A stretch of DNA of 64,000 nt. Origin: Plantago elongata (taxonomy: Eukaryota > Streptophyta > Magnoliopsida > Lamiales > Plantaginaceae). The position numbers were made by a program, and so were the translations under genes. Positions within the stretch are counted from its first letter, which is position 1, and each line of letters opens with the position of its first letter. Location: the NCBI GenBank assembly GCA_036897095.1, contig JAYMSP010000030.1:48878-112877 (forward strand). The letters run 5' to 3'. Below the pieces are notes generated by a model. The model searched no databases. It had not been told where the DNA came from and was given only the letters and a program-made list of their open reading frames with translations. Positions 11,691 to 27,249 of the stretch are shown one piece after another.

Positions 11691-11894
11691 CTTTAACTTC
11701 CTCCGGAATATTTCCTTGAGAATCAAATGAACATGTTCATAAGTAATCTAGTAAAATCAGAATTATGGAAATCAATATTAAATTGAGATGGTGAAACCGT
11801 AGGACCATATATAACCTTAGATAATTTTAAATGGGTCGTGAATTCATCGATGTGGTGCAAAACGTAACTATGTGATGCGCTCATGACCTTATAA
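11690..11894 (-). repeat. Inverted segment H, copy 2 (between Harbinger units)
   Basis: This is the inverse copy of 9461-9665. It begins with ACTTTAACTTCCTCC and ends at TCATGACCTTATAA. The 53-codon frame runs from 11884 down to 11723 on the minus strand, with the same start and stop positions as in copy 1. It separates the 5' end of unit A from the 5' end of unit B (the latter starting at about 11896 with CCACTCCCAATGGCAGTGG). Confidence 0.7.
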
Positions 11895-12115
11895 TACCAC
11901 TCCCAATGGCAGTGGTCGTAGGGTAGTGGCCGCCCGCCCAGGCACCCGAGTTTCGGATGCCTGGGCAGCCAACGGCCATTTGGCCTTTTCTTATTTTTTA
12001 TTTTTTTATTTTTTTTAATCAGAATAAAATAAAAAAACATGTATCTCCAACTGCTATATTTTTTCGAACTCTATAAATACAACCATAATTCATTTCATTT
12101 CTTCACACTTCATTT
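11895..12115 (+). promoter_or_regulatory. 5' terminus and promoter of unit B (transposase)
   Basis: It starts with a Harbinger-like tip (CCACTCCCAATGGCAGTGG), then a GC-rich hairpin-prone block (GCCCAGGCACCCGAGTTTCG then GATGCCTGGGCAGCC), then GGCCATTTGGCC, and then the promoter block with CTATAAATAC (TATA box near 12072). The transposase start lies about 90 bases downstream of the TATA box. The whole stretch mirrors 11390-11690. Confidence 0.65.
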
Positions 12116-12166
12116 TTCTCCTTCTCCCACTTATTAAATTCAAAATGTTCTCTAAACTTCTACAAA

Positions 12167-13566
12167 ATGTCTTCATCTACTATCCAAAACTACATTCTAT
12201 CGTCGTCTAGTTCCGATGACAATGTAGAGAAACCCCCGACTTGGAGTGATGACGAAGGTTCCACATCAAACAATCACCCCAATTACTACAATTGTGCTAC
12301 CAAACTCATTAAAGAAGCCGTTCCTATTCTACTAAACCACACCGAGCAATCTCAATCTCGTCGAAGGCGGTCGGGATATACCCGCGAGTACATTGAGCGG
12401 GATCGGGAAACATTTGCGAACCATCTCGAGCGTGATTACTTTGTTGAACGTCCTACATGGGGGGCGGTCAGGTTCCGACGTCATTTTAGGATGGCGATGC
12501 CATTGTTTCTCTGGATCGTGAATGCTTGGAGCCAAATGATCCATATTTTCAACAACGTCCGGTTGCACTTGGGCGTTTGAGTTTTACGGGTAAACAAAAA
12601 TGCTCTTCCGTGATGCGTCAACTTGCTTATGGTGTATGTGCAGACATGGTAGACTAGTACACACGAGTTGCAGAGTTTACTGGTCAAGAGGCTTTACGAC
12701 GTTTCTGTGACGGTGTTGTAGAAAGATTTGGCCTGACGTCTATGAGAAGTGTCAATGATGAGGATGTTCGTCAGCTACTCGAGGTGAACAAGACAAGAGG
12801 TTTCCCCGGAATGCTAGGAAGTATTGATTGCATGCATTGGCAATGGAAGAATTGTCCTTCTGCTTGGATGGGTCAATTCCAAGGAAAGAACAAGAAATGC
12901 ACGCTTGTTTTATAAGCGGTTGCATCTCAAGATACTTGAATTTGGCATTCTTTCTTTGGTGTTTCAGGAAAGTTGAACGATATCACGGTGGTTGAAAGGT
13001 CACTCGTGTTCGGCGAATTGCTACAAGGTAAAGCTCTCCCCGTTAACTTTAGTGCTAATGGTCACGAATACAACATGGGGTACTATCTAACAGATGGTAT
13101 ATATCCGAAGTGGTCAACCTTTCTGAAATATATCAAGGGGCCAATTACTCCAAAACAGGCTAAGTTTGCTACGCGGCAAGAGGCGGCCGGAAAGACGTTG
13201 AACGTGCTTTCGGAGTTCTACAATCGAGCTTCAAAGTGATTAAGGGTCCAACATTGGCCCATACCCGAAAAGATCTTGCTAGAATCATGAATTATTGTAT
13301 TTGTTTGCACAACATGATAGTGGAGGATGAGCGTCACTTATATCTTAACTACAAAGATATCATCCGTGACATAAAAGACGATGTAGCAGAATTAGGCATC
13401 GAACAATAACAATGATTATGTGTTCCATCATAGGGATTCCGTCATCAATTCAATTGAAGGCTATTTGAAGAGAATGGCTGATGTAGAAAGTCGCGACATC
13501 CATCTCCAGCTGCAAGAGGACATGATAGAACATGTTTGGTCTTTGAGTGGTCCTATTCATGAGTAG
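12167..13566 (+). pseudogene. PIF/Harbinger DDE transposase pseudogene
   Basis: The open start at 12167 gives an acidic, Ser-rich N-terminus followed by a typical helix region (YIERDRETFANHLERDYF and FRRHFRMAMPLFLWIV). The frame shifts near 12570 and continues as MRQLAYGVCADM, FPGMLGSIDCMHWQWKNCP (first catalytic Asp, about 12825), GKLNDITVVERS (second Asp, about 12980) and KDVERAFGVLQ (catalytic Glu at 13200-13202). The continuation LARIMNYCICLHNMIVEDER is the family's C-terminal block, ending at a TAG at 13564. Damage includes an in-frame TAG in DMVD*YTRVAEF (about 12655), TAA after KKCTLVL (about 12913), TGA in SQDT*IWHSFF (about 12938) and at least two frameshifts, one just before the ERAF motif. 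The DDE_Tnp_4 assignment rests on these spaced motifs. Confidence 0.85.
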
Positions 13567-14089
13567 TTGTTTTGATATTCCGTTGCTTATGTTGTTTATT
13601 TTCTTCAAACGTGTATTGTTGGTTTTGTTTCTCAATATTCAATGTACTGTACATTCTGATTTCAATAAAACACCCATTTTCATTTTATTAGAAAGTAAAC
13701 ATTACAACATTCGAACAATGGAACATCAAATAAAATAATTCATACTTTGGACATACAAGAATGTACCAATGTAATAATTCATACATTTTCTCATAATTTT
13801 TTCATTCTGATACATCCTCAATCAAATAATTCTAAAACGAGTTTTAAACATGCAATTTGATTAATTTCACCTTCCAACTAGTCTTAGAATATGTTAAACT
13901 TATTTAAAATTATATAAAAAAATAATAATAAAAAATAAAAAATGAACTATTCACGGTCGTCCCAATAACCCATTGGACAAGGTTTTCAGGGTCAGTAGTC
14001 ATCAGAATGGTTATCGTCAACGATCGCTACTATTCACGATCATCGTGACGATCTATTAGGACTAGTCCTGTTGAGAGTGGTCTTAATTA

Positions 14090-15240
14090 CATTCCAGGTT
14101 GTGTACAACCTCATCAGATCAAACCCTTGAACACAATGTATGGCCTTTGAGCCTAAATTCTGTGTAGTTCCATATTTTTAAGGTGATATCATCATCACAG
14201 CGGTATGCCACCATTTTTTACGACCTAAGACACCCATAGAATGAGTCTATCAACGAAATTATATATCAATAAATAAACTAATTAGTACTAGTATTTGGCA
14301 TAATTATGGCAACAACACACATAAAAATATGTTGTCAAAGCAAGTAGTCCAGTTGTGAAAGTTGATTGTAATACGGTCCATCCATAGAATTGGGATGACA
14401 ATACTTCATTATTTTATCGTTGTTTCCTAATGAAATGATGGGAACGCACAGCAAATTACTCCTCACATTTCATTAATTTATACATTATGACAACTCATTT
14501 GAATAAGTTTATTTATTTTAGTTTATTTATTTTTATAATATACTACCCATTTTCACATGAACGAACGCGGAATTTATAACTCGATTGGATGGGAGGCAAA
14601 AGTGTATATATGGCATTTTAATAGGGTGCAAGGTGAGAGGGGCAAAATTATAAATTTTTAACAAAATAATTTATAATTTTTTTTTCAAATTTTGGGAGCG
14701 TCCCCACCGCCCTCTTGGGTCCGTCCCTTTTCCATCACACCCATCTTTAAAAATGTAATACGTAAAAAGAATTAGAAATAGAATTAGTATAGTTAAATGT
14801 GAGATATGAAATTAACCTGTTTAAGTTATAAATAAAAGAAAATTAAGTTTAACATGACCATGTAAATTGATAAACTTGGTTTGATACTTAAAAGATAGTA
14901 CATGAAATATTGTAGTATAAAAGACCCTTGGATATATACACTTGTTGCATGTCTAGATATTTAGAAGATTTGCACTTTCATCTTATTTAATTTAGACTTA
15001 GTCAGTTGTTGCACTTTTATCTGGCCTTTGACCCTTTGTATCTTAGAAAACCAAGATATCTAAACCGCCCTTATTTGCATCAGCTTTTGTGTATGCAACC
15101 CATTGGCTCATCTTCTTCTTTAGATTAAAGGCAAAAGTTAAACTCAGGGTTATTAATAATTTGAATTCAATCTTAGTGATGGATGGGAAATCAATTTGAA
15201 AACTACAGTTTATATTGGTTTTTATCAATTTAAATTAACT
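14090..15240. other. Intergenic, nothing recognised
   Basis: AT-rich sequence with no coding signal. A short purine-rich segment near 14690-14750 has no recognisable role. Confidence 0.5.
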
Positions 15241-15243
15241 GTT

Positions 15244-15306
15244 TTGTGTATAGAATATACAATTTGAATTGATAAAATTCATTTCAAATTGTTTTCTAAT
15301 CAATCC
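15244..15306. repeat. Fragment of hairpin-MITE family
   Basis: The segment contains TTTGAATTGATAAAATTCATTTCAAATTG-like inverted words and ends TTTTCTAATCAATCCC. This resembles the arms of the hairpin element at 17430-17640 and the half-copy at 61527-61562. Confidence 0.4.
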
Positions 15307-15356
15307 CTAATCATTACACACACGGTTATGGTGCAAGCTTAAACTTAATAATTTAG

Positions 15357-15472
15357 ACCATGTTTATTATACCGTTTGAGCGGCCATGTCCCCACTCAAA
15401 TCAAACATTTTATACATAAAAAGATTCAATTTTAATTAAAAAAGACCACTCAAATTTTATACAATCAGTCTC
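15357..15472. repeat. Miniature element, GAGCGGCCAT family copy 1
   Basis: The segment runs from ACCATGTTTATTATACCG through TTGAGCGGCCATGTCCCCA and TTTTATACATAAAAA to CAATCAGTCTCT. It aligns block for block with 16595-16713. The right end (GGACTGATTG read inward) resembles the termini of the Tourist-like copies at 37335 and 52959. Confidence 0.55.
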
Positions 15473-15607
15473 TTAATGATTATAAGAGTATGTAAATGTT
15501 GCTCTTTTTCATTTTTCTCCTTTCTTTTTAATATCCTTCTTTTAATTTCCATTTTCTTCTGTTTATTGTATTTTTATTTTTCTACACGATGAATCATATA
15601 GTTCTGA

Positions 15608-15690
15608 CAACGAAGCGCAGCTCAGTTGGTATAACATGACCTTCAATCAATTGATCAGGAGTTCGAGTCACCCTTTAATCGTTTAAAAAA
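15608..15690 (+). mobile_element. tRNA-derived SINE fragment, copy 1
   Basis: The sequence AACGAAGCGCAGCTCAGTTG followed by GTATAAC carries an A-box-like segment, and AGGAGTTCGAGTCACCC about 40 bases downstream is B-box-like, as in a tRNA gene. The block then continues CTTTAATCGTTTAAAAAA. There is no tRNA cloverleaf and several related copies exist in both orientations: 38393-38472, 38661-38741, 40142-40222 and 61142-61224 on the minus strand, 61824-61903 on the plus strand. A SINE head is therefore the best explanation. Confidence 0.6.
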
Positions 15691-15699
15691 AATTCTATG

Positions 15700-16590
15700 G
15701 TTCTCACTTTTAAAATAATATAAAATAGTTTTTAAAATCTTATGATTCTCTGTGTTTACTGACTAGATGTAAGTTAATTGGGTAATTCAAATAGTGGTAG
15801 TTGAGGAGTAGTAGTCATAAAAATAGAAGAAAGCATTTATTTTTTTAACGAGTTTGATGTAGATAACTTATTCGTTTCTAACGGTGGGATCGACTTATCA
15901 AATATGTTTCGACCTATATAGTCAAGTAAATCTCATTTATTTAGTTTGGTTATATAGCAATTTTATTTGTACGTGATGAAGTAGTGAATATAAAATCTAA
16001 CTAAACTCTGAACGTAATCAATCTTTACTTTTTCGGCCTTATTCCTATTTTTAGTAGGGCCTCAAATACACTACTCTCTATGTGGGCAATTCATTGTGTG
16101 ATTCTATGTAAGTGCAGTATATTAACGTTAGAGATTAAAGATTCTTCTTAAAGGGATTTTATTCTACCAACCCAATCAGAAAATTCATATGTTTGCTCTT
16201 TTCCACCTCCTCCTACCCATACAAGCGTCACACAAAATAATTTTATTTGGCGATATTTATATATTCATTACTAATCGAGTAGTATCAATTAAAAACAAAG
16301 CAACCAAGAAGTAATAAAGTTGGAATGGATGGAGAGAAATTGTCGCATATGGAATAATGGACTTTATACTACTAAGACTATATAGTACTCCTAAAAGTTA
16401 TGATTGAAAGTTCTTAAACAATTCATGTATAGACTAATCCACTATAAATAAACTATAATATAGTTGATGGATCATCAAACTGGCTCCAACATTTATTATA
16501 TCGGTTTTTACTCCTTACCATGAGTTAACACTAGATTGGGGTTATACTTTGGGTTATAAAAACGTTTGAGAATTGTATGAAGTACAGGGT
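15700..16590. other. Intergenic, nothing recognised
   Basis: AT-rich sequence without a coding frame or named repeat. Confidence 0.5.
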
Positions 16591-16594
16591 TTTA

Positions 16595-16713
16595 GGCCAC
16601 GTTTGTTATACAGCTGGAGCGGCCATCTCCCCATTTAAATTAAATATTTTATACATAAAAAATTCATTTCAATTAAAAGAAGACCGCTCAAATTCTATAT
16701 CAATCAGTCCCTA
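16595..16713. repeat. Miniature element, GAGCGGCCAT family copy 2
   Basis: GGCCACGTTTGTTATAC, GGAGCGGCCATCTCCCCA, TTTTATACATAAAAAA, AGACCGCTCAAATTC and ATCAATCAGTCCCTA occur in the same order and spacing as in 15357-15472. The two copies are about 1.2 kb apart in the same orientation. Confidence 0.55.
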
Positions 16714-16719
16714 CAATTT

Positions 16720-17425
16720 GAAGACGTCTCGATATTGTTAATTCCGGTTTAATCCATGCTACAAAACTTTGTATTGCTTTACATGGTATTTTATGAGCTG
16801 TGTAAACACTTAGTTTAAGTGTGATACCACAATTAAATCCAACGCATTAATGTAACATGGAGAAAAGACGTGTTTAAGAATTGGTGGTAGTATTTTTGCT
16901 TGTGATTTTCATTCAAAGAAATATAGGAGATACATGTATTGATATATTGACATTTTTAAGTATAAGTATAATAGTTTAAATAATATAAATAAAGTTTGAT
17001 TAGTGTATGTTATGTTACCTTTTGTGAATATTAACACATATGTTCTCAATTTGTGTAAAATAAGGTGAAGTTTTAGTTGGGTATGTTGATCCACGTTATG
17101 GAATAGTGAGTTGTAACAACTCTTGAGAAGATAGAACAGATGCTAGAATGAGAAATGTAGTGTTAAAAGCAAATTATGGATACTAAATGTTGAGCTAACT
17201 ATATACTACTAATACGTTAAGAATTTGGGCTGAATTCCTGGAAGGCCCATTATGATTAGTAAGGCATTGGCAAGTATAGTTTTGGCCATACCACGTCTAT
17301 ATTGTCAGTTGGTGAATTGATGGGCGGCCCTGCCGCTGAGTCCATCTTCTTATAGACGCTCACTTTTGAGATGCTCAAATTACTCTTCCAATATACTCTC
17401 TCCCCCGAATTAGATGCCTGCATTC
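16720..17425. other. Intergenic, nothing recognised
   Basis: AT-rich sequence with no gene signal. Confidence 0.5.
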
Positions 17426-17429
17426 CATT

Positions 17430-17640
17430 TTAAACTATCTAAAAGGCCGATTGAAAATAGATTTAAATTGAAAAATATACATTCAAATGATCTGTTTATA
17501 AACTATCTAAAGGTGCTGATTGAGAAGCGATTTGAATTGAAAAATGCACATTCAAATGGCTTGTTTTGTACACAAAACACAAAACAGGTCATTTGAATGT
17601 GCATTTTTCAATTCAAATCGTTTCCCGATCAGATACTAAA
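17430..17640. mobile_element. Hairpin MITE with a partial second copy
   Basis: A near-perfect palindrome has arms at about 17517-17569 (GATTGAGAAGCGATTTGAAT..GCACATTCAAATGGC) and 17577-17629 (the inverse, with only a few mismatches), around a loop of about 9 bases near ACACAAAAC. Just upstream, 17430-17500 is a diverged half-copy (GGCCGATTGAAAATAGATTT..ACATTCAAATGATCTG) in the same orientation. The RNA would form a stem of about 50 bp. Confidence 0.7.
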
Positions 17641-17649
17641 TTGGTTATC

Positions 17650-18600
17650 ACATTTACATTTTAACTAATTTTAATAACTCACATCCCTTATAATTCAGTT
17701 AAAAGAAATTTAATAGTTACATTGAAATATATATCTGAATTCATAATAATATTCTTCTTTTCTTTAGAACAACTATCTCACTCTCATAAACATTTATTAC
17801 TTATTACTTACATAATGACCTATATTCGGTTATGCAGAATGTCTAAATTGAAACGGAGTCAATATTGTTTATCAACTCTTGCATAAAAGTTTGTTATTTC
17901 ATATAGATTTAATGCAAGTTGAAGAATTCAAACATAATATGTCATCTTCAAACATATTTCGACAAAACTTTGGCTATATTACATTTGAGGAAAATGAAAG
18001 CCAAACACTGTGGAAAATGGAGTAGTTGCTAATAAAAATTTGCACACAATTTATATTCCTTAAAAATAGCCAGGCAACTAATCCAGCCAACCTCGGAATC
18101 TTCTTACACTGAAAAATTGAGCTGACTTTTGAACGAGAAATTTTGCATGCGTTGAATGACCAGACCTAATTGCATTTAGAACCTTGTTTGGTTTCTTTTT
18201 GCATATTCAACCCATATATTCAAGGGCAGTGCACATTCCCTAATTTTCCATCTTTACATTCGTATATATTGCTAATTGTGTTGAGCATATTGGCTAAAAG
18301 ATCTTTCTTATTTTCACAAATGTTATGCTTTTAGTTGAACTGACATTGTCAACTTGTAATTATAGACGATAATACTATATATAAAATGTAAACACACAAT
18401 CAATTACAAATAAGATATAGGTAATAAGGTTGTCTGCCTCAATTTACCAATGAGTTTTATAAATTTTTTGATAACTTAATAAGATAATATAATATGTGAT
18501 TTTTTCTATATCACAATATATTTTTTTCGTATACAATATTGTGTTTGTATAAATTTACTACCATTTAATTAGCTAATTGTAAAATGTTGTCACAACAATT
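17650..18600. other. Intergenic, nothing recognised
   Basis: AT-rich sequence with no coding or repeat signal that I can name. Confidence 0.5.
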
Positions 18601-18609
18601 ATAAACTGT

Positions 18610-20700
18610 ACTATAAGGTAAGACTTTCATATATATTAGAAAAATCTGATTTTAATGTAAAAACCGATCAAATTGGACCATGCACGCAATTTTTGGGTAA
18701 TTGAACGGACTGGTTTGTCTATATAAGGACCAATATGACGGAGAAACACAAAAACACACGCAAAAACATGCTACTATGTGTTTCTCTCTCATATTCATCA
18801 TTCAATTGTGTTTCTACTATCGGATCTGTCGGATATTGCACGTTTCCACCACATCTCCATTAGGTTTCAACTTACTACCTTCGATGGAGATTAACTAGGC
18901 AAAACCCACCACGATTTTGTATGTTTTTGTGTGTATTTTCATGTTTTTTTGTGTTTGTTTCATGATTTTCAATTTAGTTCTCTTGATTTGGTGTTTAAAA
19001 CTTCCAGATCTAGTTGCTGCTGAGATGTTCAAAACTTCAAATTCATAACGAAGAAGAAGCTAACTCGTCAAATCTGAACAATATTCCCGAAAATTTGTTC
19101 AGAATTGAACACCAAACTGGTGCGTACCTTACTGTTTTAGCTACCATTGTTATGGTGTTTAGCTTATGTTGCATTTTTCTGCGTTTTTATAGTTTTAAGA
19201 TGCATTGTTATATATTTACGAGTCACCGTTATACTTTTAAGTATCGATATTATTGATTTCAGCTCATGTGTGTATGTCATGATTTTTTATCCTGTTTTCA
19301 TGATTTCATGTTTAAAACCTTCAGATCCAGTTGTTATAGCGTTCAAATTCAAAAATTCATAATGATGAAGTAGCTAGCTCGTTAGATCTAGAAATTATTC
19401 GCGAAAATATGTTGAGATCTGAAATATATATATAAGATATGCATAGGAAATAAGTATGTATTTTACTGTTTTAACAAATATTGTTATATATGGTTTTATC
19501 TTGTATTGCATTTTTTTGCTTTATTATAGTTTTAAATTGTGTTGTTATATTTGTACGAGTCAGTGTTATAGTTTCAAACATAAATATTATTGTGTTAGCT
19601 TGTGTTTCATGTTATGCTTATTAGAGTTTTAAAATGTACTGGTGTAGTTTTAAGAAATATTGTTATATTTTAAGAATCAATGTTATTCTCTTAACTTCTG
19701 TTGAATGTTTTTGTCATGTTATGATTAAAGAGACACTAATAGTTATAACAAACATTGTTATTGCCTTATGTGTCAATGTTATTATTATTATCTTGTGTGG
19801 TGTTTTTCTGGGTTGCTTTCTGATTTTAAATTGTGTTGCATTTTTCTATTTTGTTATAGTTCTAAGAGGTATTGTTATAATTTGAAAACAACGTTATTAT
19901 TTTTAACATCAAATTTTACTATTTTTAGTTGTGTTGCATGTTATAAGAGGCATCGTTATTGTTTTAGGTATTAATGTTATTGTTTTTAGTATATGTATTC
20001 ATGTTTTGTTATAGTTTTAATATGTGTTGTTATTGTTTTAAGCATGAATGTTACTTTTTTTTTTAGCTTTTGGGCATGTTTCTACTATGTATTGTTTTAA
20101 ATAGTAACCGTTATTGTTTTAATCCAGTTTGAGAATATTTTAAGCAGGTGGTGATGATAGAATTGAATCCGATTATAGGTATCTCAAATGTGCAACTGTA
20201 GTATTGGAGTGAGCAACAAAAAAAGGAGGTTGAAGATCACCAATTCAATTTGTATTTGCATAAAAATAACACCGAATCAACATTTATTGTAATATATTTC
20301 TTATGGGAATAGAAGTTTTAATTTTAAACCTTTGAATGACAAAATATTTTAATAGTGTAATAATTAACTGATTGTTGCAAGTAAATTGTTTTTAACTTGT
20401 TTCTTAATGTTTTAATGGCACACGTGAAACTTTTAAACTTGTTAAATAGTGATTTATTAATATTAGAGTGTCACTTAAAATTATAACAAGTCATCTTAAA
20501 ACTATCATGCAGGTCCTTAAAACTATCACATTAGCCTTTACAAATATTACAAAAAAGGTTAAAAAGTGTAATTGCAACATACAATGCCGTTGCATTAAAA
20601 CCATATATAACACCATCTTTTGATATATTAACAAAATATGTCAAAAATATAACTACAATTTTCGATGCTAACAACTTAAAATCATGACCTTCCACGCACT
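18610..20700 (+). mobile_element. Gene-bearing DNA-transposon relic, locus 2 (inverse of locus 1)
   Basis: This stretch is homologous to the reverse complement of 2839-5190. Both have a pyrimidine-rich leader, an AT-rich intron-like part full of TTGTTATAGTTTTAAGAGG-type words, and an acceptor-like stretch in which TTGTTTTAATCCAGTT is followed by ATATTTTAAGCAGGTG and TGATGAT (about 20115-20160, versus the minus strand near 3575-3530). The homology continues through CAACATTTATTGTAATAT (versus GAGCATTTATTGTGATTT) and AACTTTTAAACTTGTTAA. No transposase frame survives. The element's own gene is unidentified and the ends are only approximate. Confidence 0.5.
18990..19620. repeat. Two tandem ~320-bp repeat units inside locus 2
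   Basis: The block GTTTAAAACTTCCAGATCTA..AAATTCATAACGA..GAAAATTTGTTCAG near 18992-19100 recurs as GTTTAAAACCTTCAGATCCA..AAATTCATAATGA..GAAAATATGTTGAG near 19310-19420. Downstream, TACTGTTTTA..TTGTTATAT and TTATAGTTTTAA..GTTGTTATAT..ACGAGTCA blocks repeat with the same offset of about 318-320 bases. The period equals the one seen in locus 1. Confidence 0.6.
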
Positions 20701-20704
20701 AAAA

Positions 20705-21450
20705 AGATAAATTAGAAATGAATAAAAGTATGAGAGATCGTGAATGAATAATTTAATAGATTGAATAAAATAAAAGATAGATATAGTAGTTAATAACATA
20801 GAATATATAATTTTTATTTATAGTATATGACGTTATTGAGAAAATGAAAAGAACAATAACAATCATTATAGTAGTTACATTTAAAGTAGCTCATAATTGC
20901 ATTTAATACCTACCTTACTTTTTTAGTATTCCTCCTTTAACATTTATATTCAATTTAAACATCCTAAAAATCTAAATCATGAGAACTTTATGTTACACAT
21001 TAGTCCTTGTATATATACCTTTTTCACAATAACGCAACATTTTAATGCGAATCAAGTAATTCTAACACCATAAACAATATTCCATTGAAAATGTTTGATT
21101 TTAATTATCATGCATCTCTCTATATATAGTATAGTTTAGGTGTTAAATTGTTTATGGAACGTTCAAGTATGTAGTAAATGTTTTATGTTAATGTTGTAGT
21201 ATATTTTTTAATATCCCAACCGATAGTATCTTCGGAGACACATTCTCATAAATAAGCCAGTCTTTATATAATTTTTGTATCATATGCTATGTTCACTATA
21301 TTATCATGCAACAAACTAAAACATAGGGTACTGTATTCGAAGTAACAAAACTCTAGGGAGCAAAATGTAAAAAGGACAGGTAGTGCCGGCAAGGAAGGGG
21401 AAAAATAATACTAAAAAAACCGATAGCAGCCGTAGTGGCCCCACTGAAAA
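20705..21450. other. Intergenic / upstream region of MPK6
   Basis: AT-rich sequence upstream of the kinase gene; I name no motif in it. Confidence 0.45.
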
Positions 21451-21457
21451 CGGACAG

Positions 21458-21466
21458 TATATAAAT
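21458..21466 (+). promoter_or_regulatory. TATA box of the MPK6 gene
   Basis: TATATAAAT lies 108 bases upstream of the start codon, followed by a GA-rich leader (AGAGAGAGAAAG and GAACAGAGAGAAAG). The distance and composition fit a plant core promoter with transcription starting about 30 bases further on. Confidence 0.6.
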
Positions 21467-21573
21467 TCCTAGAGAGAGAAAGTGCTTAAAGGAATGAAAT
21501 AAGAGAGAGGAACAGAGAGAAAGTCAAATTGAGAGGAAATTCAAGTTTCAGCTTCATTTTGGCTTTGCTTGAT

Positions 21574-27246
<5,673 letters not shown>

Positions 27247-27249
27247 AAA

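Larger units (their letters stand above)
9669..14085. mobile_element. Decayed PIF/Harbinger system made of two head-to-head units
   Basis: Unit A (9669-11689, minus) carries ORF1 and unit B (11895-14085, plus) carries the DDE transposase. Their outer ends are inverted homologues over ~240 bases. GATTACTCCCAATGG at 9669 and GACCACTCTCAACAGG read inward from 14085 are the tips, followed by shared GTGAATAGTAGCG..TCGTTG and a stretch ending TTCTAAAAC. Their inner ends are also inverted homologues (promoter regions, 11390-11690 versus 11895-12115). TTAA flanks both outer tips, compatible with the TWA target preference of Harbinger elements. Both genes are broken, so the system is not autonomous now. 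Confidence 0.75.

Noticed and set aside
15608-15690. A functional tRNA gene
   Set aside because: A-box-like and B-box-like segments are present, but acceptor and anticodon stems do not pair and several diverged copies exist.
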